Shown: piece by piece, positions 27,101 through 37,832 of the stretch
Layout: the number at the start of each line of letters is the position of its first letter
Numbering within the stretch: the stretch's first letter is position 1
DNA from: Amoebidium appalachense
Taxonomy: Eukaryota > Ichthyosporea
Direction of reading: 5' to 3'
NCBI GenBank assembly: GCA_963693365.1
Contig: CAVNZM010000005.1
Span: 6,262,001-6,326,000 of the forward strand
DNA length: 64,000 bases
The notes under the pieces: generated by a model
The model's input: the letters and a program-made list of their open reading frames with translations, nothing else
Databases searched by the model: none
Told to the model about the DNA's origin: nothing
Translations under genes and position numbers: made by a program

Positions 27101-27341
27101 GTGGTGCGGCAAGTACAATAATGCCTCGGTTTTTCGCGTAACCGGGGTGTGTGGATGTGTCGACCAATGTAGAGTTGAATTTGTGGTGGTTTTTAAACTG
27201 TGTTTCGCAAATCACTGTAAACGTGTGGTTGTTTGTCTGTTGTTGTATGTAGCTGATTTTATCGTCGAGTGTCCCGGGGGGGAGGCCCTTTTGGGGGCCC
27301 AGTGTCCGAGCATTCCAGAAGAAGAAGGATAAATTAGGCAT
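24147..27341 (-). CDS. LINE-B ORF2: endonuclease / reverse transcriptase (1064 aa)
   Basis: ORF2 encodes target-primed retrotransposition. The N-terminal apurinic-type endonuclease shows FFFWNART at the start, the ICETQF metal-binding Glu near residue 45, GDFNTR near 132 and SSDHSP near 205. The RT follows with CGPDGLPAGF, FRPITLTQ, FIDWKTAYDSV near 540, LLQGSLLSPFLFN and the catalytic YADD at about 638-641. A thumb-like region has YKYLGVP. The C-terminus holds a Cys/His-containing stretch (FACPNNTHTHQFNRSC) and no RNase H domain. The ATG lies inside the last codons of ORF1. The frame is complete, so the copy may be active or recently so. Confidence 0.93.
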   Translation of the reverse strand: MPNLSFFFWNARTLGPQKGLPPGTLDDKISYIQQQTNNHTFTVICETQFKNHHKFNSTLVDTSTHPGYAKNRGIIVLAAPHVRVKCKPVAKTEFSVSIEFLSNVFTFVYYPPSMSVVELTHELSQLPMSTVILGDFNTRLHHTDTLQVSVGYPSKPPERAIPLARYVQSHTLRFPQISHAHNTDWGVAFWPSTMSKLSLPPNLSRSSDHSPIFFLPKISLDLLPPPPPTFRLRLSQLKSQWGRVDVCVCYATKHPIYMRLLESAQARPDSHLVLDTCTNFIVDDLIDLGDYAGGGRKEYPDALLLPNTTPARLGEPLSQKESLRRLASMNRFGPPARIIGDTTGDPLIDSDKYFSELFKDRTPAQKPIVWPVDPSIPIESILPFFSPDAIWSVISSYSSSKSCGPDGLPAGFLKILVPSYPQKESDRAIKPDLTIMLSSLFSWCVKCGHVPSSWLDTLVIPIVKKDSEGPISSFRPITLTQVVRRFFEACLLRLFAHHPRFQSILHIHPCQSAFRKNNSCYVQIMALHDSMQVGAQYVGFIDWKTAYDSVSPGLLWEKLAARGVPHCIGVLLEALLSQTYGRAVVNGHLSYGFARTRGLLQGSLLSPFLFNLFIDDLAVKIYAENDDPINNFPPALLYADDLSLLARTPRRLQRLFDVVSEWCKANLMILNIDKCGVLVPDIANNLHTFTLSSKPVPIVPEYKYLGVPVDSVGVMFPHMVEKRVELARKRLAFFSANIFKDTPLHPSIRLTFIRTFVFPACEYGLPLLAAWIKKERTRALKPLANFLEAEVASFLSNNCCKPGPVTLSIYGLVPIAARVSYLALKFNKHISRLKKYLPSHPLFSIRPVPSSPLPSFLPSLSPSPLGTNTNKPRNSVCVTLDCHLLIKHVHNHKIITQYNKWKKIPHDTRPDESIHLEKLSLMSRFIYTDRLNHIAKYGTRKCITPKYILPSCRTGLSLADGIIDQLPRFYCTRAIQWRSNKYKVASFACPNNTHTHQFNRSCIAKCSLIDHIIPQHTHVTFTTDTQKDSLPVNYNILDFILNTRNYDLFIRCIDWLEKHITTKL
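27334..27341 (-). promoter_or_regulatory. ORF1/ORF2 overlap ATGCCTAA
   Basis: On the minus strand the ORF2 ATG and the ORF1 TAA share an 8-base window, ATGCCTAA. The close overlap suits termination-reinitiation, a mechanism known for some two-ORF LINEs. No slippery heptamer is needed because ORF2 has its own ATG. Confidence 0.8.
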
Positions 27342-28518
27342 CGGTTTGGTCCGACACCTGTGGGGTTGGTTCCCACTTGTCGCTTACGGGGTCGTATGCA
27401 CGACCTTCCGCCAGCGCGAACAGTTCGCAGAAGAGCTCGATTTCCATCTCGCATCGGCGTTTGCGCTCGAGCAGTTTCTCACCAGAAAACATTGGTTCCT
27501 TCGTGTCCGTGTCTATCACGCTCGTAGCATCGTTTTCCAACTTTGCGAGGAACTCTTTTGCCTTGCTGATGCGTACACGACAACGTGTGGCGCACGCATT
27601 CTTAGCAGACACTTTACGTTCTTTGTCTGCTTTCTGAATGTTTTCCGGCGCGCATGGGTCGTAGCTTGGGAGGTGGGTGAAGAAGCTTCCACACCCCTTT
27701 GTCGCGTCACGGATGAACGCACGGTTATAGTCGCCCCGTACTGCTACTTCCAGCACATCGTATCCAATGAAGGACAGACAAAGGATGCGAGAGCACCGGA
27801 AGCCGAGAGCCTTGAAGATGGACCACATGGCCCTGTGTGGGCGTCTGCCGTGCTTGACTTTGAAATACACCCTCTCGTATTTGGGTGGGATGTTGATGTT
27901 ACCGTTTGCTTGGGTGTTCCCCTTAGCCGGCGGTTTGGGAGGGGAGTTGCGGCGGTACTCGTTGCCTGCAAGAATGCTGGCATATGTTTCCTTGGCAATT
28001 TGGCGGAGCTCGGGTGTTTTACGAGAGTTCGCATATTCTAGGAACTCTGCCGGGAGCTGTGCTTCCGGTCCTGTGTTGTTTTGTGTTGGGGTGGAAATGT
28101 CTCCGTCGCGAGATGTTTGCTCATGAGTTTTGGGGTTTTGCGATCCACTAATGTTTAGCTGGGCTGTGAGTGAATCAATGGTGAGCTTGAGTTGGGTATT
28201 TTCTGTTTGGAGTTTTTCTATCATGTTCTTGAGTGGTAACAGCTCATTTAGCTGTTTCTTAACGAGGGCAAGTTCTGCCAGTACTGTATCAACCGAAAGT
28301 TTCGGCATGGTTGTTATTGTGTTTCTACGGAGTGGTGTGGTGTTATTCTGAATGGGTAGTGTATTGTAAATAGGTGTTGCGCTTAGTCTAAGGCGATGTT
28401 TTTCTGGTTGTGCATCTGTGGTAGGTGTATCTGCTGGACGTTTTAATGGTCGCACATGTGTGATGGGTGTAGATGGAACTTTGAAAGAGGTTCTGAAACG
28501 ATTATAGGCATGTGCCAT
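27334..28518 (-). CDS. LINE-B ORF1: coiled-coil nucleic-acid-binding protein (394 aa)
   Basis: LINE ORF1 proteins package the element RNA. This one has a Pro/Thr-rich, basic N-terminus, a heptad-like coiled coil at about residues 75-122 (LAELALVKKQL, LQTENTQLKL), a Gln/Thr-rich linker, and a conserved-looking folded half with a basic start (VKHGRRPHRAM) and several Cys residues. I see no CCHC knuckle. The chosen start is the first ATG of the frame; ATG at residue 71 (MPKLSVDTV) is an alternative. The stop codon overlaps the ORF2 start. Confidence 0.85.
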   Translation of the reverse strand: MAHAYNRFRTSFKVPSTPITHVRPLKRPADTPTTDAQPEKHRLRLSATPIYNTLPIQNNTTPLRRNTITTMPKLSVDTVLAELALVKKQLNELLPLKNMIEKLQTENTQLKLTIDSLTAQLNISGSQNPKTHEQTSRDGDISTPTQNNTGPEAQLPAEFLEYANSRKTPELRQIAKETYASILAGNEYRRNSPPKPPAKGNTQANGNINIPPKYERVYFKVKHGRRPHRAMWSIFKALGFRCSRILCLSFIGYDVLEVAVRGDYNRAFIRDATKGCGSFFTHLPSYDPCAPENIQKADKERKVSAKNACATRCRVRISKAKEFLAKLENDATSVIDTDTKEPMFSGEKLLERKRRCEMEIELFCELFALAEGRAYDPVSDKWEPTPQVSDQTDA

Positions 28519-28623
28519 GACATGGATGGGGGTGTTCCCCGGCCCTTAGGGCCACGGATGGCCTGGTTTAGGGGTGGATGCGCGAAGGATACTATTTATT
28601 AGCAGATAATAAAGAGCGACATT

Positions 28624-28710
28624 TGAATCGATGTGTGCGACTGAATCGATGTGTGCGACTGAATCGATGTGTGCGACTGAATCGATGTGTGCGACTGAAT
28701 CGATGTGTGA
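28624..28710. repeat. 18-bp tandem repeat, about 4.8 copies
   Basis: The unit TGAATCGATGTGTGCGAC starts at 28624, 28642, 28660, 28678 and 28696, the last partial and merging into GATATTCAGG. It lies upstream of LINE-B ORF1 and could be part of its 5' UTR or promoter. Confidence 0.95.
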
Positions 28711-28849
28711 TATTCAGGTCAAAGTCGAGATATTTTTGATATATCCCGTGATATTCAGGAGCCTTAAGATATTTCCAAAAGATAACTTCACTTTCACTTC
28801 GATCTCTTAGCTGTCACGTCAACTTTTCCCCCCGATTCTTCACCATGGC

Positions 28850-29738
28850 AGGTATATAAAGGCTTTCCGAGTCGTTTCTTCTTTTTTGTGGTGGGAGGGA
28901 GTCCCACTCAGGGGAACGTGAGTGCAGCGTAGCGAGTGTGTGATGACATTGTGGCCAGGCTGGTGTATTCCTACTGCTGTGAGAGTGTGGGGGCATCTCC
29001 CTTTCGCGGAGTTTCTCGCTTGAGAAGTGGTTTCTTCAACGCCTGGTGTACCACTGCAACCCACGGTAACTTCTACACGCTGTCTATGCTTCTACACGAC
29101 CTATTGGCGGTGGGCTGCTGCAACTTCAAGTTCCTGAATCAGCTACTTCGTGAGTGGAGGGCCGGGGCGGCTACTGGGTCGTCGGGGAGCTTTCCCAGTG
29201 ACTGCCAGTTCTTAGCCTCCAGTCGTAATACTATGGCAATGACCGGGTTTGCTTGCATGCATTCTGTAATTGTGTTTTCCTGTGTGTCCTGCCACAACCT
29301 AGTAGGCCACCTTATCAGGGAGCTAGATGCAGTTTCTGCGGGGTTTCTAGGGGCTGGGCCCGTGGGCCCGGGGATTGTTTTCTTGTTCGGATTTGGTCTG
29401 CATTGCTCTTTAATAAACTTTGGGCTGACTTGCTTGCTGTGCCCCGGTAGGTTTTGAGGGGGGCCTGTTGGGAAGCAGCAGTAATGATGTCTTCCTGCGG
29501 AGTGTGGTCTGGTCAACATCGCTGCATATGACTAGTTGGAGCAAACTAGTTTCACGCATACACGTGCACTTGTCCCTTTGCCAGCTGGTGTCCTTTGGTC
29601 ACTTGCTGTTTTATTTTATTTCATACCTTGGCTTTTTCGAATTCGGTTATTCTGGCCATGGTGGTCATGTAGCCTGTGGCTGCACGTTGCCTTCGTATCA
29701 ACTGATCAATAAATCCCAGTCAAGAGAAAAAAAATAAT
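28850..29738 (+). mobile_element. TATA-to-poly(A) unit sharing the LINE-C 3' tail
   Basis: A TATA-like GTATATAAAGG lies at about 28852. The unit ends with AATAAATCCCAGTCAAGAG and an A run (29708-29734). The same tail occurs at the 3' end of LINE-C (22144-22121, minus) and at 30135-30104 (minus). About 110 bp before the tail also match the copy at 30104-30217. A 173-codon open frame (28936-29457) is unrecognised and both strands are open, so coding is doubtful. It is most simply a non-autonomous retroelement carried by the LINE-C family. Confidence 0.5.
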
Positions 29739-29859
29739 CAGGGGCTTTTGCCGGGATATTTTTGTGATATTCAGGACAACATTCGATATTTTCGTGATAA
29801 ATCCCGAAACATGTTCAGGGCAAAAACCGGGATGTTTTTGCAAGGGCCTAGTCACATTT

Positions 29860-30709
29860 ATTTGATATCAGTAAGGCGTTTGTAGTAAGGCCCTGCGTTT
29901 GGTAATCTGAAAAGCTGCTCTGGAATGCAGGACTGTTACCGAACTAACAAGCCAATCAGCGGGGGCTTCCCAAGTATCACAGATAATTATTATGATCGTC
30001 ATTTGATATCGATGTGCATTCAGCATCAGCGCTTCTAACATTATTCTCTCTTAGGGTTCACAAATTATCACCATTTTTGGCGTCTGCTTGCTCTTCCTGT
30101 GAATTTTTTTTTTTTTCTTTTGACTTGGGTTTATTGATCCGTTGATGATGGCAAGTTGTAACGTGCAGCCACAGGCTACATAACCACCAATAGAACTGAA
30201 AAAGCCAAAGCTCAGTACGAAAATTATATTCTGCAAAAATGCAATGAACTAGCTTGATAATCCCGAAATCTTGGCAGTGGCACAAACAACAAGATAAATA
30301 AGTCTCAAGGCATATTCAGCAACATATAGATGTATAATCTAGTAGAAGCACCGTCTTTTTTGGCATAGGAAATTATTTTGTGGACTATAATTGCTAGCTA
30401 GCCTAGCTTGTAGTACAATACATCTAGGGTTAGAATTACAGGGGGGGTTTCCGATCATATATCAATCTGGAGATATCTCAAGGCGTTGTGATTGGTCTGT
30501 TAGTTCTTGTACCATAGTGAAATATGATTGGTCAAGGGAAACGAAAGCTCACCTGAATGCAAGCTACAAAAGCGCGTCACCACATAAACATCGCCCCACT
30601 TTCGGTCTCTTAGTGTCGGACATGCAAGGCTCTTGTACAGTTCTTCGGTTTTGCGCCAAACCACACGTTTTGTAGCAGTTTCGTCTGTCTTTTTGGTTAT
30701 GTTTCAGCC
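29860..30709. other. Spacer with a retroelement 3' fragment and paired CCAAT boxes
   Basis: 30104-30217 (minus) is a truncated copy of the 3' end of the 28850-29738 unit, with its own T run on the plus strand. Two ATTGG motifs at about 30491 and 30526, followed by the syntenin-like gene at 30710, make 30480-30700 its likely promoter. No TATA box is evident. Confidence 0.6.
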
Positions 30710-31657
30710 ATGATTGTAGTTGAACAGAATCACGTACAGCGCAAGTCTGGGCCACCCGCGACGGACAGCGGGAGAAAGCAGATGCTGATGTCACCGTCCT
30801 TTGAAGAACCTCCTTTCCAGTACAAACGTGAAGTGAAAATACACAAGGGGGAGAATGAAAGGTTCGGTCTGTGTCTGTGCACCATTGACAGCAAGATATA
30901 TGTCCTTTACGTTTGCCAGAAGTGGAAAGTGGGCAAGATGCGTCGTGGAATCCCCACCCCAGCACGCCGGAGCGGCCTCACATGGGGGGACCAAATTACG
31001 CGGGTGAATGATATTTCTGTGTCTGAGTGGGACCCCTACGACCTTGAGGTGGCCCTGGACTGCCGCAAACGTGTTTCCCTCGAGTATTTGGAGACTCCCC
31101 TCCACCGACGTCTCCCCGTCCGTGCGGGCATCGATCGCCTCGGATTGGCGTATATTCATGGCACAATCATCGACATTGTTCCTGGGAGCCCCGCGGACTT
31201 GGCTGGGATGCGAGTAGGTGAGACGATTGTCGAGATCGACGGAATTTCGTTGCTTGGGTGCTCTGACTGGGCGGTTGTGAGGACGGCGGAGGAGGCGCGG
31301 TTCTGGTCAAGCACCCCCACCATCACCTTCGTCACTATGCCGGTGCGCGAGGCCAGGCTTTTTGCACTTGCGTTGAGAGAGTTGGCGGCTACGGTGCGCG
31401 CTTTGAGACTAAGCCGCGGGGAAGCCGCCGGCACCAGCGAGAATTCGGCGGTGGAAGAGAGCAGCACCATTGGCGGCGCGAAAAAGAGGGAGGAGGCGAC
31501 ACAGAGAAAGAAAAAGCTTAAGAAGCACGTTAAATGGTATTTGAGGCCCAGGAATCTCGTTCGAAGGGTTTTTCGTTACCCAAGCCGGCGTCGCTTCATG
31601 GGTACTTGTCGCCCGACTGCGAAGAGTCTACTTTGCCCAGCAGCAGTTCCTAATTAA
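30710..31657 (+). CDS. Syntenin-like tandem-PDZ scaffold protein (315 aa, intronless)
   Basis: PDZ domains bind C-terminal peptides of membrane receptors; syntenin links syndecans and phosphoinositides to trafficking. PDZ1 covers about residues 38-128 (RFGLCLC as the carboxylate-binding loop, GDQITRVND). It carries an insertion of roughly ten basic residues around 71-88. PDZ2 covers about residues 140-211 (RLGLAYIHGTIIDIVPGSPA, ETIVEIDGISLLG, TITFVTMP). The short linker and the order of PDZ2 elements resemble syntenin PDZ2. The C-terminal 60 residues are strongly basic (KKKLKKHVKW, RRVFRYPSRRR) and could contact acidic membrane lipids; metazoan syntenin lacks such a tail. The N-terminus is short and has no obvious YPxL motif. 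The gene is a single uninterrupted frame. Orthology to syntenin is inferred from architecture. Confidence 0.75.
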   Translation: MIVVEQNHVQRKSGPPATDSGRKQMLMSPSFEEPPFQYKREVKIHKGENERFGLCLCTIDSKIYVLYVCQKWKVGKMRRGIPTPARRSGLTWGDQITRVNDISVSEWDPYDLEVALDCRKRVSLEYLETPLHRRLPVRAGIDRLGLAYIHGTIIDIVPGSPADLAGMRVGETIVEIDGISLLGCSDWAVVRTAEEARFWSSTPTITFVTMPVREARLFALALRELAATVRALRLSRGEAAGTSENSAVEESSTIGGAKKREEATQRKKKLKKHVKWYLRPRNLVRRVFRYPSRRRFMGTCRPTAKSLLCPAAVPN

Positions 31658-32105
31658 CGGGTTAGATTTAGAATGTTTTTAAAGAGTTGTTAATTTAACC
31701 CATTTTTATCGTTGAATGATTGAAAGAATGACTGAGGTATATAATGATATACTTTGACGATATATTCATTTAGTGAGGAACATATGCCATGAAGTTGGCG
31801 GGTAGTGCTACTTAAAGTGCTTGTACAGTTTTCACAGGCCCCAAAAAATCATTTGACTCGTAGGTCTGTTTGTCGATGATTTTTAGGGCTGTAATGTATA
31901 AATATTCCCGGTGATGATAAGTTCATTTGCCCGTCAGTTACATATATCATACTACCGTTCTTTTCGGTGCATACTTGTGTATGTATCAGCAATATGTATA
32001 ACAGTTTTGCCACCGACTGTGACCGAGTCCGTGCGGATTATAAGAAGATATAAAGCACCCACGGGCAACCAGAGTGTACACCTGCCTAGCTACCACATGA
32101 AAATT
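31658..32105. other. 3' flank of the syntenin-like gene
   Basis: A+T-rich unique sequence with no recognisable gene and no canonical AATAAA close to the stop codon. Confidence 0.5.
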
Positions 32106-32727
32106 TCCAATGTGCCCCCCTTCCCCCCTCCCCCCCCCCCCCCCCCCCCGGGCAAAAGAGGATGGGCCGTGGCTATGTGGCTTGCGTACTTTGTTTATGT
32201 ACCGTTGCCGCCATCCCGGGCCCTCCACGAAATTCTAAGCAGGGGTTCTCTGTTTTTCACTGTGTGATTCAACCACCCCATACTATTTTTGTGTGGTTTG
32301 CACTCTGCGTTGTGTTGTCCGTCATGATATGCGTGCTTCTCACTCTATAAGGAAGCCTAACCAACCCGCCACCCTTCTCTCCCCCCCCCTGCCCCCCCTC
32401 CCCCCCCCCCCCCCCCCCCCGCCCCTCCCCCTCCAACACACACACACGCACCAAGCCCTCACCCCGCTTCCGCAGGGCGGGGGCTTGTGCTCAGGGGCTG
32501 CCGCTGCCCGGCCCCAGTGTTGCTAAAGCCCTCCCCCTCCCCCCCCCCCCCCCCCCCCCAACCCCTCCCCCCCCCCTCCTCCTCCTCCTCCCCTCTCCCC
32601 CCCTGCCCTCCTCCCCCCTCCCCCCCCACCCCCGAAATCACATCAGAGGTTTCACTTGCAGAGCGGATCGCTGTCTTGAATTGGTCATTAGCCAGTCACT
32701 CGAGCACACCCCCCTTTCCCCCCCCTC

Positions 32728-32768
<41 letters not shown>

Positions 32769-33360
32769 TTCCTCCCCTTCTCCCGTGTGGCGAGATCTGT
32801 CCTGATGAAACCTTCACATTCTTAACCCCCTCCTCCCCCCTCTCTCTCCCCCCCCCCGTCCCCCCGTCCCCCCGGCTCCTCCCCCCCTGCCCCCACAAAC
32901 CCAGCCGCCCGCTGCGCCGCCTGCAGCGGGAAATGAGGCATCGGCCATACACAAATAACGAACATCGGCTTGGTGGGTCAAGTAAAAGGATTGGGATATT
33001 TCCAGAAATATGTCTTGTGTTCCACGGTTTACACTCGTCGTGGCCCTATGCTATTCTGGCACAGTGGCGTTTCAGTGCAAAAACGTGTGATGTGCCCCCC
33101 GCGTGGGCGCACGTGTGTGAATATGTGTGTGTGTATGTGCGTGTTGGAGGCCGAGGGAGGTGGAGGGAAGGTGGGTGGGTGGGTGGTGGGTGGAAGGCTA
33201 TGTGGGTTGGGTTGGGTGGGGTAGGGTGGTGGTGGTGGTGGTGGTGGTTGGTTGGTTGGTTGGGGTTGGGGGGGGGGGGGGGGGGAGGGGGGGGGGGGGA
33301 GAGGGGGAGGGAAGAGAGAGGGGCAACCCATTCCATAGATAGATAATTCCTATCACCCTT
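32106..33360. repeat. Poly-C tracts, one dispersed-repeat copy, GGT/poly-G
   Basis: Poly-C at 32125-32150, 32398-32420, 32540-32640, 32725-32768 and 32840-32890; GGT and poly-G at 33220-33310. A copy of the poly-C-associated interspersed repeat lies at 32276-32352. No coding evidence. Confidence 0.85.
32276..32352 (+). repeat. Poly-C-associated interspersed repeat, copy
   Basis: CATACTATTTTTGTGTGGTT, TGCACTCTGCGTTGTGTTGT, then CTCACTCTATAAGGAAGCCT and C-rich sequence. It is about 27-30 kb from the other copies, which makes a purely local duplication unlikely. Confidence 0.9.
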
Positions 33361-33946
33361 TTCCATTCCGGAAACACTATTGACTCGTAGTAATCAAGCG
33401 AGCAATTCGAAGTGGTCGTGGTCATTGTGCGCCCATCCACACTTAGTTAAATCCGCAGCATTTGGCAACCATTCACTGCTTCCACGTATTTTCATCTTAT
33501 ATCATGACGGAAGCTTGGAATCGGAAAACCCGGGAAAAAAATTCGGATTTTGGAAAACTTCGTCAATCCGCTAAGTGACCAAGCCGGATGTTTATCACCG
33601 GCGCACCTAACATGGTGATGCCTAAAAAAGGGTCGACTCTATACAGGAAATCAAGGGCCAATCCATCCCCCCCCCCCCCCCCCCCCCCTCCCCCCCCCCC
33701 GCCCCTTCCCACAAAAAAAATAAACAAACAAGAAAAGAAAAAGAAAAGAAAAGAAAGAAAAAGGAAAAGAAAAAAAGAAAAGAAAAGAAAAGAAAGAAAA
33801 GAAAAGAAAAGGAAAGGAAAGGAAAGCAAGACAAAGAGAAAAAGATAGAAAAAGAAATTTAGAAAGCACGAAAGAAAGCATAAAAAGAAAGAAAGAAAGA
33901 AAAGAAATAATCATAAACTTTGAACAAAGAACTTGTACCAAATTCG

Positions 33947-34009
<63 letters not shown>

Positions 34010-34871
34010 GAGGCCACACCTCCCTCTATGGCTCTAGAACCAACATCCCGTTACGCGCAAACCCGGATAAATTGTTTGGATTATGGCCTGGGATGGTTAG
34101 GGGAGAAGGGGGAGGGGGGGGGGGGGGGGGGGAGGGGGTGGAGGGGGAGAGGGGGGGGGGGGGGGGGGGGGGAGGCATATATGCAGGGATTGTGAAACGA
34201 AGGGCCCGGGGTGCATGTCTGAGGTGACCCTTTTTGAATTCCCGGGCGACCAGCCGGGAGAAATTGAAGGGTTTGCACAAGTTATCCCGGACAAAGTTGA
34301 CGAGCTCAAATATACCGCATGCGTCAAGTTACAGGGTGTTTTTCCATGGAATAAATAACGCATTGACGGTGCAATATATTTAGGTACTTTCTTTTCTTGT
34401 AAGTCTGATTTTAATTCATACACGAGAAGGAAATATACAAATCAATATGACTGCAAGGGAGATGGGTGAATTTTGTTGAGCATGTACGTACGTATTTTCG
34501 AATCCCCCCCTCCTCCGAGCTCCCCCCCCCCCCCCCCCCCAACACACACACACCTAATAATAGTCATGCCCCCCCCCCCCCCCCCCCCCCTTTGTCCCCC
34601 CTCCCCCTCCCATGAAACATGTACAGAACACATGCTGAGGTGTGCTTCATCACTGCTAGCTGGCAAGTTGTTCCACACATGGTCCGTCACAGTAGTGTTT
34701 CAGAAAAGTTATAAGCGACCTACGAATTTGCCCCGTCCCAGAATAATTGTTCCGCGAGAAGAATATCTCGTGAATACTCCAACATCCTAGAATACCCCTG
34801 CAAACGAATCTCGAGGCTGGGGAAGACAAAGTGCGAGAACTTAAAATTCGGACTTTTCTTTAGTCCCCCCC

Positions 34872-34905
<34 letters not shown>

Positions 34906-35275
34906 TCTCTCTCCCTTTTTTTTTTTTTTTTTTTTTTGCCCCTTTATCTCCAAAATGCTTAGAATCCTGTTTCTGTAGATCAAGTTCGAAGGCGGGAGTG
35001 GGTGGGTGGGTGGTAGGTGGATGCCATGGCTGGTGCGTGTGTTTGTATGTGCACACGCAAAGATGGAGTGAGTTGTGTGTGTGTGTATGTGCGGGTGTGG
35101 GGGTGTGCGTGCGTGTGCGTGTTTGTGTGTGTATGTGTGTGGGAGGGAGGAGGGTGCAACCCGATCCAACTGTCACATCCACAAATTCCGAACGGTTTTG
35201 AAAGTTTAGATTGAAGGAAGGCATTTCTTTCGGAGTACAGCAAGACTTATAGAAACGCTTTCTTTCGTCCTTTCG
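33361..35275. repeat. C-to-A tracts, (GAAA)n purine block, poly-G, unique patches
   Basis: Poly-C then A-rich at 33667-33720, a GAAA/GAAAA-rich purine tract at 33720-33908, poly-C then poly-A at 33951-34007, poly-G at 34110-34172, poly-C at 34523-34590 and 34865-34905, and a T run at 34917-34937. Unique patches at 33365-33660, 34190-34500 and 34600-34860 show no gene. Confidence 0.85.
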
Positions 35276-36930
<1,655 letters not shown>

Positions 36931-37832
36931 GGGGTACAAGGGGATCGGCAGAGTACGGTAACTAAACAATCGTTACGAAGCATTGGCAACAGTTTACACT
37001 CCATTGCTCCGTATCGGTTGAGTCTTTCTCGTTTGATGGCGGATATCATTTTATTACCAAAAGAAAGCGCCTTTGCATATTTACACAGAGATATGCAGCG
37101 GGCACTGTCGAGTCACACCGTTAACACCCAGTGGCATTGCAAAACGTGTTGATCTCACTTGAGATCGCCCTAACTTCAAATTCCTTAACGGATGTAAAAG
37201 CAAATTTAAGTTTTGAACAGACCTGAATTCGTTATTCAACTGTAAAATTTTTATGTACAATCACGTTGTCCATTAATCAAAACAAGGTGGCACGGAATTC
37301 AACTCAATATCCCGGCCGTGCATATACACTCAGTTCTAAAGTTCCATCAGTCGAACTTGGTTTTGCGCACAAATCAAACAAACATGTCGTTTTCCCTATA
37401 ATACAGAGTGAGTGGGTTCTATCATCAAAGCCTTGAGACGCTACAGAAATTCTGTTAGAAAACACTAACACCGTCATAGCAAGGGCCTTCCCCCCCCCCC
37501 CCCCCCCTCCCCCCGCTCCCTGCCCCTCCCCCTTCTCCCCTCTCCCCCCCTGGGCCGTCCGGCCCGGTGTTCCTAATTTAAATTAACTATAGTTTATAAA
37601 CTTTGATACAACGAGAACTTCAGGAGTTGTGTATGTCGTTAGTTTGCTGTGCATTCTCGTTGTCGTTAGTTTGATGTGCATTCTCGTTTTTATGGTGCAT
37701 AATTATATCATTTTTCCAGTCGAGAAAAAAAAACAAAAAACAAAAAACAAAAAAAGGGGGGGAAAAGCAAGGACCCCCCCCTCCCCCCGAGTTGCAAAAA
37801 ATCGACGGGGCGCCACCTCTTTCCTCAGGACA
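36931..37832. other. Unique spacer downstream of the GPI-protein gene
   Basis: A+T-rich sequence with a poly-C patch (37490-37515) and A-rich/G-run sequence (37725-37765). No gene seen. The 3' UTR of the minus-strand gene at 37833-39371 should lie here, but no clear AATAAA on the minus strand marks its end. Confidence 0.5.

Larger units (their letters stand above)
24012..28555 (-). mobile_element. LINE-B: two-ORF non-LTR retrotransposon, apparently full-length
   Basis: On the minus strand: ORF1 (28518-27334), ORF2 (27341-24147), a short 3' UTR with a CA array (24138-24078), and a T run on the plus strand (24012-24038) that is its poly(A) tail. Both frames are open throughout. The 5' boundary near 28550 is approximate and I could not find a target duplication. 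An 18-bp tandem array lies just outside or in the 5' UTR (28624-28710). Confidence 0.9.
22014..29859. mobile_element. Nested element complex with inverted ends and 10-bp target duplication
   Basis: AGTCACATTT at 22014-22023 is repeated at 29850-29859. Just inside, GGCCCTTGCAAAAA (22025-22038) is matched by its reverse complement ending at 29848, extending to about 21 bp with one mismatch. The parts not attributable to LINEs (22024-22105, 23437-23990, about 28690-28800 and 29740-29849) share copies of GATATTCAGG and GGGATATTTT in the same orientation. This looks like one roughly 1-kb DNA transposon interrupted by later LINE-type insertions. A 9-10 bp duplication would suit a Mutator-like element, but no transposase is present. 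Confidence 0.65.

Noticed and set aside
24012-28600. Target-site duplication of LINE-B
   Set aside because: I compared the bases beside the T run with several possible 5' ends and found no convincing repeat.
28936-29457. 173-codon frame as a host gene
   Set aside because: No recognisable domain, the opposite strand is open too, and the unit ends in a mobile-element tail.
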